Positions 23,080 to 31,691 of a DNA stretch of 64,000 bases are shown here, piece by piece. The position numbers and the translations under genes were made by a program. Below the pieces are notes generated by a model that was given only the letters and a program-made list of their open reading frames with translations, was not told the origin of the DNA and made no database searches. Position 1 is the first letter of the stretch, and each line of letters starts with the position of its first letter. This stretch comes from Actinokineospora bangkokensis (GTDB lineage Bacteria; Actinomycetota; Actinomycetes; Mycobacteriales; Pseudonocardiaceae): contig NZ_MKQR01000023.1 in assembly GCF_001940455.1 (NCBI RefSeq), positions 21,036 through 85,035 on the forward strand, written 5' to 3'.

Positions 23080-24143
23080 CTCGGGAAGTCCGCTGCGGCG
23101 GCGAGGAACTGGTCGTTCTCCGCGGCAGTGCCGATCGTCACGCGCGCGCCATCACCCGCGAACGCCCGCACGACCACCTTGTGCGCCATGCAGTGCTCGT
23201 TGAACTCCGCGGTGCGCTCGCCCAGCGGCAGCCAGACGAAGTTGGCCTGCGAGGGCGGCACGTCGAACCCCATGCCCAGCAGCGCCTCGCGGACCCGGGT
23301 GCGCTCGGCCACGATCTCCCGGCACCGCTCCAGCAGCTCGTCCTGCGCCCGCAGCGAGGCCACCGCCGCCGCCTGCGCCACCGCGTTCACCCCGAACGGC
23401 ACGAACACCTTGCGCACCACCTCGGTGACCTCCTCCGAGGCCACCAGGTAGCCCACCCGCAGCCCCGCCAGGCCGTAGGCCTTGGAGAAGGTGCGCAGCA
23501 CGGCCACGTTGTCCCGGCCGTGCGCCCAGGACGCCTTGGCGTACTCCACGCCGTCGGGGATGGCCGGGTCGTCGACGAACTCCCGGTACGCCTCGTCGAT
23601 CACCACGAGCACGTCCGAGGGCACCGCCGAGACGACCCGGTCCAGCTGCTCGGCGGTCAGCGCCGTGCCGGTGGGGTTGTTCGGCGTGCAGACGAAGACC
23701 AACCGGGTCCGCGGGGTCACCGCGGCCACGATCGCCTCGACGTCCAGCTCGTGCCCGGCGGTCAGCGGCACGCGCACCTGCTGGGCCCCGACGACCTGGG
23801 TGATGATCGGGTACGCCTCGAACGAGCGCCACGGGAACACCACCACGTCGGACTCGCCGCAGGTGGCCTGCACCAGCTGCTGGCACAGGGTCACCGACCC
23901 GCAGCCCACCGACACCTGCGACTCGCGCACGCCCAGCCGCGCCGCCAGCTCGGCCACCACGGCCGTCGCCCCGCTGTCGGGGTAGCGGTTGACCTGCCCC
24001 GCCGCCTCCGCGATCGCCGCCACCACGCTGGGCAGCGGCCCGAGCGAGACCTCGTTGCTGGCCAGCTTCACCGCCCCGGGGACGGTGCGGCCGGGCACGT
24101 AGCCGGGCAGCGCGGCCAGGTCGGCGCGGGTGCGGACGCTCAT
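23076..24143 (-). CDS. pat: Aromatic (phenylalanine-type) aminotransferase, HisC2/Pat
   Basis: 355-residue class I/II aminotransferase of the histidinol-phosphate aminotransferase clade. Key sites: KLASNEVSLGPLPSV at the N-terminus, CTPNNPTG near 180, DEAYREF near 205, and the PLP lysine in RTFSKAYGLAGLRVGY near 240. I recall mycobacterial Rv3772 (Pat) as the closest class, which transaminates aromatic keto acids in Phe/Tyr metabolism. With tyrA at 49.7 kb this window holds two steps of aromatic amino acid synthesis. It starts at an ATG and converges on the TSUP gene. Confidence 0.88.
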   Translation of the reverse strand: MSVRTRADLAALPGYVPGRTVPGAVKLASNEVSLGPLPSVVAAIAEAAGQVNRYPDSGATAVVAELAARLGVRESQVSVGCGSVTLCQQLVQATCGESDVVVFPWRSFEAYPIITQVVGAQQVRVPLTAGHELDVEAIVAAVTPRTRLVFVCTPNNPTGTALTAEQLDRVVSAVPSDVLVVIDEAYREFVDDPAIPDGVEYAKASWAHGRDNVAVLRTFSKAYGLAGLRVGYLVASEEVTEVVRKVFVPFGVNAVAQAAAVASLRAQDELLERCREIVAERTRVREALLGMGFDVPPSQANFVWLPLGERTAEFNEHCMAHKVVVRAFAGDGARVTIGTAAENDQFLAAAADFPS

Positions 24144-24324
24144 CGTGGCTCCTCGTGGGGTCCTGGGACGACGGCGCCCACGCTAGCCGAGCCGGGGCCG
24201 GGAGTTGTCCGCCAGGAGCGGTCCGCGCGCACCCGGCGCGCGCGCACCCGCGGTCGAGCTGGTGCTCCCGGGTGAGCGGGCGATCACGTTGACTGGTGTT
24301 CACCCCGCCGTGGTTGGGTTGCTC

Positions 24325-24972
24325 ATGGTCCAGACCCGCACAGAGGATGTCCCCACCGCCGCCGCCACCGTCCGCCTGACCTGCGCGGAGCCCGACGGCG
24401 TCGTGCGCGGCGGCCTCGTGGTGCTGCCCGAGGCGCGCGGCGTCACCGAGGCCGTGCGCGGCGTGGTGGCGGGGTTGGCCGCGGAGGGCTGGCTGGTCGC
24501 GGTGCCGCACCTGCACCACGGCGAGCACCACGAGGTGGACGACCCCGACCTCGACGCCCTCTCCGGCCCCGCCGTCCTGACCGCGCACGACGCCGCCGCC
24601 GGGTGGCTCGCCGGGCACGGGGTGACCCCCGACCGCACCGGCGTCATCGGCTTCGAGCTCGGCGGCGCCGCGGCCGTCCTGGTCGCCACCGCCCGCGACC
24701 TCGGCGCCGCGGTCACCGTGGCGGGCGGCGGCATCCTCGAACCGCTGGCCCCCAGCCTCCCCGCGCTGGTGGAGGTCGCGGGCGAGCTGCGCTGCCCGTG
24801 GCTGGGCCTCTACCGCGAGGAGGGCGACGACATCACCCCCGAGCAGGTCGAGAAGCTGCGCGACGCGGCCAGCACCGCCCAGACCGCCACCGACGTCGTC
24901 CGGTTCCGCTTCGACTCCACCTACGAGGCCTGGCAGCGGGCGTTGAACTGGTTCGACGCGCACCTGCGCTGA
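24325..24972 (+). CDS. Dienelactone hydrolase-like protein with altered nucleophile
   Basis: 215 residues from the ATG at 24325; upstream in-frame starts back to 24205 are possible. An alpha/beta hydrolase of the dienelactone hydrolase family: VLPEARGVTEAVRGVVAGLAAEGW then VPHL. The nucleophile elbow reads GFELGG where active enzymes have G-x-C-x-G-G, so the Cys is replaced by Glu and classical DLH activity is doubtful. The C-terminal region FRFDSTYEAWQRALNWFDAHL keeps the usual tail, although the catalytic His is not obvious. The EspG-like gene starts 21 bp downstream. Confidence 0.72.
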   Translation: MVQTRTEDVPTAAATVRLTCAEPDGVVRGGLVVLPEARGVTEAVRGVVAGLAAEGWLVAVPHLHHGEHHEVDDPDLDALSGPAVLTAHDAAAGWLAGHGVTPDRTGVIGFELGGAAAVLVATARDLGAAVTVAGGGILEPLAPSLPALVEVAGELRCPWLGLYREEGDDITPEQVEKLRDAASTAQTATDVVRFRFDSTYEAWQRALNWFDAHLR

Positions 24973-24993
24973 GCACCGACATACTTGCGACCC

Positions 24994-25758
24994 ATGGTCG
25001 CCACCTTGAGCGAGGTCGAGTTCGACCTCACCTGGGAGGCGCTCGGCCTGGCCGAGCGCCCCTACCCGCTCGACGTCCCCAGCTTCGGGCACACCACCGA
25101 CGAGCGCGCCCGGCTGCGCGCCGAGGTCGCCGCCGCGCTCACCGCCCGCGGCCTGCGCACCGGCGAGGACCTCGACCGCGACCTCGAGGACCAGCTCCTG
25201 CTGCTGGCCAGGCCCGACTACAGCCTGGACTGCCTGCTCTCGGTCGGCGCCGACCTCAAGGTCGTCGGGGCGGGCGCGGGCAGCCGCACGGCCCTGGCCG
25301 TGCAGCACGGCGGGCAGATCAGGGTCGGCGCCGCGGGCCGCGGCGGGGTGGCCGCCGAGGTCGCGGGCATGCTCGTCGACCTGCCCGCCGGCCCCGGCAA
25401 CCCGGTGACCCTGCGCAAGGCCGACTTCACCGCCGCCGTCGAGGCCTACGCCGCCACCGGCTTCGGCGGCCTGGAGCACGCGCTCAACCGGGCGGGGGTC
25501 TCCGGCCGGGACATGCGCACCGTCACCACCCTCGTGCAGAGCCCGCGCAGCGGCGGCGGGCAGGCCGCGGCCAACGCCGTCGACCGGGTCGGGCGGCGCA
25601 CCAGGACACCGGTGCTCAACTGGTTCGACGCCGAACCCGGCCGCTACGCCGTGCAGGCGCAGGTCCACGGCGGCGAGGAGTGGCTGGCCATCGCCCCGGT
25701 CGACACCGCGGTGCTCGCCGGTCGCCTCCAGCAGCTCGTCGACGGGGTCCGCCGCTGA
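24994..25758 (+). CDS. EspG family ESX secretion-associated protein
   Basis: 254 residues from the ATG at 24994. It shows the EspG-family opening (FDLTWEALGLAERPYPLDVPSFGHT), a central beta-sheet region ending in VGADLKVVGAGAGSRTALAVQ, and the C-terminal RTRTPVLNWFDAEPGRYAVQAQ segment. In ESX systems EspG is a cytoplasmic chaperone for PE/PPE substrates. Pseudonocardiaceae carry many EspG copies outside esx loci, so the partner is uncertain. It lies between a DLH-like and an MprF-like gene; WXG100-type genes start about 5 kb downstream. Confidence 0.85.
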   Translation: MVATLSEVEFDLTWEALGLAERPYPLDVPSFGHTTDERARLRAEVAAALTARGLRTGEDLDRDLEDQLLLLARPDYSLDCLLSVGADLKVVGAGAGSRTALAVQHGGQIRVGAAGRGGVAAEVAGMLVDLPAGPGNPVTLRKADFTAAVEAYAATGFGGLEHALNRAGVSGRDMRTVTTLVQSPRSGGGQAAANAVDRVGRRTRTPVLNWFDAEPGRYAVQAQVHGGEEWLAIAPVDTAVLAGRLQQLVDGVRR

Positions 25759-25806
25759 TCACCCCGGCTCCCGCGCCGCCGCCCGCGCGGTAGCACACTG
25801 GAGCGC

Positions 25807-27543
25807 GTGACCAGAGCCGCCACCGAACGCGACGCCGCCCGCCGCTGGCTCCCCTCCGGCGAGACCACCGTCAAGCTCCTCACCTGGTCGACGCGGGTCG
25901 TCGCCCTGCTGGCCGTGCTGTCGGTGCTGCTGCCCGGCTCGCGCCGCCCCCAGCTGCGCGAGGCCCTGGGCGCCTGGCTCAACCTGCCCGAGCAGGCCAC
26001 CGTCGCCGCGGGCGCGGTCGTGCTGACCAGCGGGGTGATGCTGTGGCTGCTGGCCAACGCGCTGCGCCGCCGCAAGCGCCGCGCCTGGCAGGTGGCGGTG
26101 GTGGTGACGGCCCTGATCACCGTCGCGCACGCGGTGGCGTGGCGGCACGGCATCGGCTCCGGGGTCACCGCGCTGGTGCTGTGCGGGGCGCTGATCGCCA
26201 CCCGCAAGCACTTCACCGCCGCCCCCGACCCCGTCTACGGCAAGTGGCGTGCGCTGCGGGTGGCCCTGCAGCTGCTCGGGGCGGGCTTCGCCGCCGTGTT
26301 CGTGCTCCTGGTGGGCACGCCCCGGCGGCTGTCCGGCGACCCGTCGTTCCTCGACGCGGTGAGCCAGTCCCTGCTGGCCCTCATCGGCGTCAGCGGCCCG
26401 GTGCACCCGGTGGCCTGGCTCGACGACCTCACCGCCGCCATCGGCCTGGTCTTCGGCGTCGGCGCGGCCCTGCTCGGCGGCTACTACCTGCTGCGCTCCG
26501 CCGAGCCCAAGCCCGGCCTGGCCGCCGACGACGAGGACGCCCTGCGCGCCCTGCTGGCCACCCGCGGCCGCGACGACTCCCTGGGCTACTTCGCCCTGCG
26601 CCGGGACAAGGCGGTGGTGCTCTCCCCGACCGGCAAGGCCGCGGTGTCGTTCCGGGTGCTGGCGGGCGTCGCCCTGGCCTCCGGCGACCCCCTGGGCGAC
26701 CTGGAGGCGTGGCCGGGGGCGATCGAGCGGTTCCTGGCCGAGTGCCGCGCCAACGCCTGGGTCCCGGCCGTCATCGGCTGCTCCGAGCGCGGCGCCACCG
26801 TCTGGGTCCGCTACGGCCTCGACGCCATCGAGCTCGGCGACGAGGCCGTCGTCGACGCCACCGCCTTCAGCCTCGACGGCCGGGCCATGCGCGGGGTCCG
26901 CCAAGCCGTCGCCAAGCTGCGCCGCGCGGGCTACGGCGTCACCGTCCGCCGCTGCTCCGACATCCCCGACGACGAGCGCGCCGACCTGGCCGACCTCGCC
27001 GAGCGCTGGCGCGGCACCGAGACCGAGCGCGGCTTCTCCATGGCCCTCTCCCGCGCCTGCGACCCCGCCGACCCCGACTGCGTCATCGTCACCGCCACCC
27101 GCGGCACCGAGGTCACCGGCCTGCTCCAGTTCGTCCCCTGGGGCCCCGACGGCCTCTCCCTCGACCTCATGCGCCGTGACCGCGCCACCGGCGACAACGG
27201 CCTCAACGAGCTCATGATCACCGACCTGCTCGCCGCCTGCCCCACCCTCGGCATCACCCGCGTCTCGCTCAACTTCGCCGTCTTCCGCGCCGCCCTCGAA
27301 CGCGGCGGCCGCATCGGCGCGGGCCCGGTCGCCCGCCTCTGGGCCCGCGCCCTCAAGCTCGGCTCCCGCTGGTGGCAGATCGAGACCCTCTACAAGTTCA
27401 ACGCCAAGTTCGCCCCCACCTGGCTCCCCCGCTACCTCGTCTTCCCCGCCGTCCGCGACCTGCCCCGCGTCGCGCTCGCCGCCATGGAGGCCGAGGGCTT
27501 CGGAGGCCGCCCACCTGCGCTTCTGCGCGTCCTCAACCGCTAA
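25807..27543 (+). CDS. MprF/LysX-type membrane protein with DUF2156 synthase domain
   Basis: 578 residues. The N-terminal half has about 6 membrane helices (first at about 22-40, last at about 210-235). The cytoplasmic C-terminal half, from about residue 245, is the DUF2156/phosphatidylglycerol lysyltransferase domain, with GYFALRRDKAVVLSP, SGDPLGDLEAW, SEIELGDEAVVD-type strands, RGTETERGFSMALSR and SLNFAVFR. It likely transfers an amino acid from aminoacyl-tRNA to phosphatidylglycerol, protecting against cationic peptides. The lysyl-tRNA synthetase domain found in mycobacterial LysX is absent. Its final codons run up to a tRNA-Ser gene. Confidence 0.85.
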   Translation: MTRAATERDAARRWLPSGETTVKLLTWSTRVVALLAVLSVLLPGSRRPQLREALGAWLNLPEQATVAAGAVVLTSGVMLWLLANALRRRKRRAWQVAVVVTALITVAHAVAWRHGIGSGVTALVLCGALIATRKHFTAAPDPVYGKWRALRVALQLLGAGFAAVFVLLVGTPRRLSGDPSFLDAVSQSLLALIGVSGPVHPVAWLDDLTAAIGLVFGVGAALLGGYYLLRSAEPKPGLAADDEDALRALLATRGRDDSLGYFALRRDKAVVLSPTGKAAVSFRVLAGVALASGDPLGDLEAWPGAIERFLAECRANAWVPAVIGCSERGATVWVRYGLDAIELGDEAVVDATAFSLDGRAMRGVRQAVAKLRRAGYGVTVRRCSDIPDDERADLADLAERWRGTETERGFSMALSRACDPADPDCVIVTATRGTEVTGLLQFVPWGPDGLSLDLMRRDRATGDNGLNELMITDLLAACPTLGITRVSLNFAVFRAALERGGRIGAGPVARLWARALKLGSRWWQIETLYKFNAKFAPTWLPRYLVFPAVRDLPRVALAAMEAEGFGGRPPALLRVLNR

Positions 27544-27611
27544 GAGGGGGGTGTTGCGCACCCCGCTGGAGCACCTGTGTAGTCTCTTCTCTCGAGCGGC
27601 CTGGGGCCCCG

Positions 27612-27701
27612 GGAGGCTTCGCCTAGTCTGGTCTATGGCGCCGCACTGCTAATGCGGTTGGGGTTAACAGCCCCTCCCGGGTTCAAATCCCGGAGCCTCC
27701 G
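27612..27701 (+). tRNA. tRNA-Ser (anticodon GCU)
   Basis: 90-nt class II tRNA: acceptor GGAGGCT with AGCCTCC, anticodon loop CTGCTAA (anticodon GCT), long variable arm, T loop GTTCAAATC, discriminator G, no encoded CCA. Confidence 0.97.
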
Positions 27702-27743
27702 CTGGACGCCCGGGAGACCGGGCAGCCAACGACAACTGAACAC

Positions 27744-27819
27744 GCACCCGTAGCTCAACGGATAGAGCATCTGACTACGGATCAGAAGGTTAGGGGTTCG
27801 AATCCCTTCGGGTGCACCA
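27744..27819 (+). tRNA. tRNA-Arg (anticodon ACG), CCA encoded
   Basis: 73-nt body plus CCA at 27817-27819: acceptor GCACCCG with CGGGTGC, anticodon loop CTACGGA (anticodon ACG), T loop GTTCGAATC. The wobble A must be deaminated to inosine by TadA, encoded at 52471-52929. Confidence 0.97.
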
Positions 27820-27823
27820 CAGG

Positions 27824-27863
27824 AGTCAGCCGCTTGACCTCAGGTCAAGCGGCTGACTTTTTG
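27824..27863 (+). terminator. Strong intrinsic terminator of the tRNA pair
   Basis: Perfect 16-bp stem (27824-27839 with 27843-27858), 3-nt loop, then a T run (27858-27862). It is the most canonical terminator in the window. Confidence 0.95.
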
Positions 27864-27905
27864 TCCGACCAGGATGTGGCTCGCGCTTTCGCTGTGACCC
27901 CCGCC

Positions 27906-27944
27906 AACCGCTCCTCCTCCGACGTGCTGGGAGGAGGAGCGGTT
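27906..27944 (-). terminator. Terminator of the lipoprotein operon
   Basis: Perfect 15-bp stem (27906-27920 with 27930-27944), 9-nt loop, just past the minus-strand stop at 27948. Confidence 0.8.
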
Positions 27945-27947
27945 CGG

Positions 27948-28403
27948 TCATTGGCCGGTGGCGACCAGGACGAGCTTGTCGGTGCCCTTGGCGAGGTAGG
28001 CGTGGACGAACCAGCCCTGGCCGGTGAAGGTGGAGTTGAGGGCGTCACTGGTCAGGTAAGGGCCTTCGGGGACGTCGTCGCGCAGGCCGTCGACGACGGG
28101 GGGTTGGTCGGTGGTTTCGCGGGTTCCGGGGGTGACCTCGGAGACCTTCGCGGGGGGGAGGGTGACGACGGCGTCGATCCAGTAGGTCGACGGGCCGGGG
28201 ACGCGGTCGTCGCCGAGGGTGCCGGACATCCACTGGGCGGACCGGGCGTCGGCGAGGCCGGGGAAGCGCTTGGTGAGGGGGGCGAGGTCGGTGCGCAGTT
28301 CGCCGGTGCCGGACTTGGTCGGCATGCGGGGTCCTCTCTCCGGCGGGGTGGTGCCGCAGGCGGTCAGCAGGAGGGCGAGCAGGAGGGGGACCGTGCGGGT
28401 CAC
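27948..28403 (-). CDS. Small lipoprotein, candidate immunity protein
   Basis: 151 residues from a GTG at 28403 that overlaps the upstream stop by four bases (GTGA). Signal peptide with lipobox: TVPLLLALLLTACG, lipidated Cys at about 16. The mature part (RFPGLADARSAQWMSGTLGDDRVPGPSTYWIDAVVTL and GQGWFVHAYLAKGTDKLVLVA) looks like a small alpha/beta fold of unknown family. It is the third gene of a unit with an EspC-like protein and a large WXG-type protein, the usual place for an immunity protein to a type VII-secreted toxin. That role is inferred from position. Confidence 0.75.
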   Translation of the reverse strand: MTRTVPLLLALLLTACGTTPPERGPRMPTKSGTGELRTDLAPLTKRFPGLADARSAQWMSGTLGDDRVPGPSTYWIDAVVTLPPAKVSEVTPGTRETTDQPPVVDGLRDDVPEGPYLTSDALNSTFTGQGWFVHAYLAKGTDKLVLVATGQ

Positions 28404-29677
28404 CTGGCGCGGTTCCTCTCGGGTTCCCTGGGGTTGTCCGGGGTCGGGCCGCGGTCGCGCTCGGTGCCGCGGACCTCGCGGTCGGACGGGGTGGGGTCGT
28501 CGGACAGGCCCGCGGGCGGGTTGCCCAGCTCCCAGGTGATCGTCTTGGTGATGGTGCCGTGGGTGTCGAAGGGCTTGGCCCAGCCGACCTCGGTGAACCG
28601 GCCGTTGGCGTCGTCCGGCGCGCCCGTGGCGATGTCGGCCTGGCCGCGGTTGAAGTTGTACCGGTCCTCGGCCTCCACCGTCACCTCCATGGTGACCCGG
28701 TTGCCCTCGACCCGGACGTCGCCGTGGCTCCACAGCTGGTGGCCGCCGATGGCCTTCTGCCAGTTCTCCGTCTGCGGCTGGTGGGAGATCGGGTGCGCGC
28801 CGCCGGTCATCGAGAAGTCGCGCTGCCCGCCCGCGATCAGCTCCTCCGCGGCGCGGGCCGCGCGGGCGACCTCGGTGTCGACGCTGGCGCGGATGCCGGA
28901 GTCCTCGCGGTAGGCCTTGGCGTAGTCGAGCTCCATGGGCGTGCCGGTGTTGGACCAGTAGTGCTCGTAGGTGGCCGTGCCGTCCGGCAGGTACCCGAGC
29001 AGCTGGGCGCCGCGCAGCTGGGCGAGCCACTTCGCCTTCGCCACGTGGTCGGCGAGCGTCGGGTCCTCGGTGTCGTAGGCGAAGTCCTCGTCGTAGGTGA
29101 TCTCGGGCTTCTGCGGCTTGCCGGTGTGGTACTCGCCGTCCGCGGTGTAGGCGGTGTCCGCCTCGGCCAGGGTGGTGGCGCCGTTGTCGCTGACCTTGCC
29201 CCCGGCCGCCGCCGCGAGGGCCTCGGCCAGCGCGGTGTCGATCTCCCCAGCGGTCGTCATGGCCTTGGTGACACCGTCCGCCAGCGCCCGCCCCAGTGCC
29301 GCGCGGGCGGCGGGGTCACCGCTGTCGGGGGCCTGGTCGTGCACCGAGCCGTCGGCGCCGATGCTGAACCGGTTGGCCTGCGCCACGCCCTCCAGGTCGT
29401 CGATGCCCCGGCGCAGCTCCTGCACGGCGTCAGCTGCCTGCTCCAGCGCGCGCTGCACGTGCGCGGCCTCGGCGACCACGTGCTCCGCGCGGTCGCGCAG
29501 CGTGCCGAGGGTGTCACGCGCGCCCGCGGCGTTCTCCCCGTGCCAGGCCAACGGCCCGAACGACATGTCCAGCTCGTCCTGCAAGCCCAGGACCCGGTCC
29601 TTGCGCCCCCGCACGGCCTGGGCGACGTCCTCCAGCCCGTCGGCGTCCCACGTCCTGATCTCGGCGTAGCTGCTCAC
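28400..29677 (-). CDS. WXG100-type protein with uncharacterised C-terminal domain (candidate T7SS toxin)
   Basis: 425 residues from a GTG at 29677 (GTGA overlap with the upstream gene). The N-terminal helical hairpin has the W-x-G turn in FGPLAWHGENAAGARDTL (about 45) and long flanking helices to about 115. The middle, about 116-230, is Ala-rich. The C-terminal domain (about 240-400) has AKWLAQLRGAQLLGYLPDG, GGAHPISHQPQTENWQKAIGGHQLW, then EDRYNFNRGQADIATGAPDD and a Trp-rich end. The last 35 residues are Asp/Arg/Pro tail. This is the layout of type VII-exported polymorphic toxins. The C-terminal activity was not identified; it may be an effector or a surface protein. Confidence 0.75.
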   Translation of the reverse strand: MSSYAEIRTWDADGLEDVAQAVRGRKDRVLGLQDELDMSFGPLAWHGENAAGARDTLGTLRDRAEHVVAEAAHVQRALEQAADAVQELRRGIDDLEGVAQANRFSIGADGSVHDQAPDSGDPAARAALGRALADGVTKAMTTAGEIDTALAEALAAAAGGKVSDNGATTLAEADTAYTADGEYHTGKPQKPEITYDEDFAYDTEDPTLADHVAKAKWLAQLRGAQLLGYLPDGTATYEHYWSNTGTPMELDYAKAYREDSGIRASVDTEVARAARAAEELIAGGQRDFSMTGGAHPISHQPQTENWQKAIGGHQLWSHGDVRVEGNRVTMEVTVEAEDRYNFNRGQADIATGAPDDANGRFTEVGWAKPFDTHGTITKTITWELGNPPAGLSDDPTPSDREVRGTERDRGPTPDNPREPERNRAR

Positions 29678-29997
29678 CCGCCACCCCCCAAGCTGTCCAG
29701 CAGCGCCCCGATCCCGCCGAAGTCCGCCTTGGCCGCGTCCTCGTTCCGCTGGTAGCCGTCCGCGGACGTCCCGAGGTTGCCGCTGAACGTCGCGATGTCC
29801 GCCGACCAGGCCCGCAACCGCTCGTCCCACGCCTCGGCCAACGCCTGCGCCCGCCCCGCCGCGGCCGACCCGGGCATGGCCGCGCCCACCGGCCTGACCG
29901 CCTCACCCAGCTTCACCTGCCCGGCCTGCTCCCCAGCCGACCCCGCGGCCCTGGCCGCCTTGCGCAACCCCTCGACGTCGACCTCGTAGCCGTCCAC
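29674..29997 (-). CDS. EspC/WXG100-like small helical protein
   Basis: 107 residues from a GTG at 29997. Two Ala-rich amphipathic helices flank a central break (PGSAAAGRAQALAEAWDERL). The ending ADGYQRNEDAAKADFGGIGALLDSLGG fits EspC/ESX-type type VII substrates and includes a Y-x-x-x-D/E-like secretion signal (YQRNE). It begins the operon with the large WXG-type protein (four-base overlap), so it may be its export partner. The divergent cluster starts at 30219; the 221 bp between hold both promoters. Confidence 0.75.
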   Translation of the reverse strand: MDGYEVDVEGLRKAARAAGSAGEQAGQVKLGEAVRPVGAAMPGSAAAGRAQALAEAWDERLRAWSADIATFSGNLGTSADGYQRNEDAAKADFGGIGALLDSLGGGG

Positions 29998-30218
29998 GGC
30001 GGTGACGCTAGGCGATGAGGTCGAGGATCACGTGGCTTTCCCACCGACCATCACCCGGACGGACGTGCACCTTCCCGACAAATCCACGCGGCCCCCGAAG
30101 TCCGTTCCGGAGAACCGGCCGATTGGTGGGTGGCTGTCGGTGTCGAACGGGGTGGAACCGCAACCCGTGGGCTGGCGTCGAAGGGGGGCGTTGCAACCGG
30201 ACTGGGTGGGGGAACTCG

Positions 30219-30626
30219 ATGGCCGTCGCTGACCGCGAAGAGGCGGGGAGGCGGACGACCGCGCTCACGTGCGCGGTGATCGCCCAGGTCGTGCTGGCGG
30301 GGGTCCTGGTCACGTGGGCGGGCACCGACGAGCCGCTGGGGCGCGACGTCTTCGGGCGGGGTGGGTCGGTGGGCGTGTTGGTCGCGGCGATGGCGCTCAT
30401 CGGGGTGGGGGCGAGCCTGGTGCTCGTCCGGCCCGCGCGGCCGGTGCTGCTGGTCGGCGCGGTGGGGGTGGGTGTGGCGGTCGGGGGGCTGGCCGTGCTC
30501 GCGTTCGCGGCGCTGTCGGCGGCGACGGGGTTGTTGCTCTTGCTCGCGTGCGGGATGGCGGTGCCGGTCCTGCTGGGCGTCACGCGCACCCGCTCGCGGG
30601 CCCAGGACCGGACTGCGGGAGGGTGA
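30219..30626 (+). CDS. Small four-helix membrane protein of the WXG cluster
   Basis: 135 residues from the ATG at 30219 after GGTGGGGGA. Four hydrophobic segments fill most of the chain (TALTCAVIAQVVLAGVLVTW, VGVLVAAMALIGVGASLVLV, VLLVGAVGVGVAVGGLAVLAF, GLLLLLACGMAVPVLLGV). No family was recognised. It overlaps the following YbaB-type gene by four bases (GTGA) and so belongs to the same operon as the WXG100-like genes. Such small membrane proteins are common in actinobacterial WXG/YbaB clusters. Confidence 0.75.
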   Translation: MAVADREEAGRRTTALTCAVIAQVVLAGVLVTWAGTDEPLGRDVFGRGGSVGVLVAAMALIGVGASLVLVRPARPVLLVGAVGVGVAVGGLAVLAFAALSAATGLLLLLACGMAVPVLLGVTRTRSRAQDRTAGG

Positions 30627-31354
30627 TCGTGGACGACTTGATGGCGCAGTTCGCGCAGATGCAGAAGTACACCGCGGCCTTGCACGGGCTGATGACCGCG
30701 GCGCAGGAGCACGCGCCGCGGCACGCCGAGGGCACCGACGGGTCGGGGCTGGTGCGCGTGGAGCTCGGGCCGGACGGGCTGCCGGTGTCCATCCGCGTGG
30801 CCGCTGAGTGGACCAGGCGGATCACGGCGGAGGGGTTCGCCGGGGCGGTGGTCGAGGCCGCGCAGGCCGCGATGTCCGAGCGGATGCGGGAGTGGACCCA
30901 GGCGCTGGCCCAGGACGGGTGGCGCGACCGGGCGGACCGGATGCGCGGGCCGTCCGCCGCGACCGGGGGCCAGGTGCCCGCCGCGTTCCGCAAGCCCGCG
31001 CCGCAGGTCGACCCGCGGCCGATCGGGGACGTCGCGGAGGACATGTTCAAGGCCTTCGACCGGGTCGGGTCCGCCGCGAGCGCCCCGGCCGCGACCGGGG
31101 CGTCCGGGTCCGACGAGAGCGGCAAGCTGACGATCACCCTCTCGCCCACCGGCATGACCGGCTGCACCGCCGACCCGCGCTGGGTGGCCGAGCAGAGCGC
31201 CGCCCGGCTGATGAACGCCCTCGACGGCGCGCTGCGCTCGGCCAAGGCCGCGCTCGCGGGCGCCGCCGCGGCGCCCACCCAGGACTCCGGGCTCGACGGC
31301 CTGCTCGCCGAGGCCATGGCCCTGCTGAACGACCCCCGCAAGCTCGCCGACTGA
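30623..31354 (+). CDS. YbaB/EbfC-like protein of a type VII substrate cluster
   Basis: 243 residues starting at GTG 30623 in the GTGA overlap, with GCGGGAGG upstream; a second GTG at 30629 is possible. The first 110 residues have the YbaB/EbfC nucleoid-protein pattern: long helix (MAQFAQMQKYTAALHGLM), strands GLVRVELGPDGLPVSIRVA, second helix (EGFAGAVVEAAQAAMSERMREW). A second related block follows at about 160-240 (GKLTITLSPTGMTGCTADPRWVAEQ), so the protein may be an internal duplication. Proteins of this class flank ESX/WXG genes in actinobacteria; the role is unclear. Confidence 0.8.
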   Translation: MIVDDLMAQFAQMQKYTAALHGLMTAAQEHAPRHAEGTDGSGLVRVELGPDGLPVSIRVAAEWTRRITAEGFAGAVVEAAQAAMSERMREWTQALAQDGWRDRADRMRGPSAATGGQVPAAFRKPAPQVDPRPIGDVAEDMFKAFDRVGSAASAPAATGASGSDESGKLTITLSPTGMTGCTADPRWVAEQSAARLMNALDGALRSAKAALAGAAAAPTQDSGLDGLLAEAMALLNDPRKLAD

Positions 31355-31367
31355 GAGGAGCGCGACG

Positions 31368-31682
31368 ATGGCACCGCCCACGTCGGAGCAGATCACCACC
31401 GCCATCCAGGCCCTGCGCACCGAGGCCGGGGTGTGGGACACCGAGTCCGCCGAGGTGGGCCGGATGCCGCCGATGGCCGAGAAGCTCAAGCTCGACCGCG
31501 TCGAGGCCGGGCTGTTCCAGGTCGTGTTCGACGCCTACAAGCAGGTGATCGACCAGGTCATCGCGCGCACCACCGAGGGGGCTGCGCAGACCGCGGAGAT
31601 CGCCAAGACGCTGCGCTCGGTGGCCGACACCTACGAGCGCGAAGAAGCCGCGAACGTGCACCGGCTCAACAACATCTACTAG
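31368..31682 (+). CDS. WXG100/ESX-like small secreted protein
   Basis: 104 residues from an ATG preceded by GAGAGGAG. Predicted helix-turn-helix pair: helix 1 about 6-40 (TSEQITTAIQALRTEAGVWDTESAEVG), helix 2 about 45-95 (DRVEAGLFQVVFDAYKQVIDQVIARTTEG). The C-terminal EYx-like stretch TYEREEAANVHRLNN matches the Y-x-x-x-D/E export signal of type VII substrates. It lies 9 bp before the larger WXG protein and is probably its heterodimer partner. Confidence 0.82.
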   Translation: MAPPTSEQITTAIQALRTEAGVWDTESAEVGRMPPMAEKLKLDRVEAGLFQVVFDAYKQVIDQVIARTTEGAAQTAEIAKTLRSVADTYEREEAANVHRLNNIY

Positions 31683-31691
31683 GGGGCGGTC

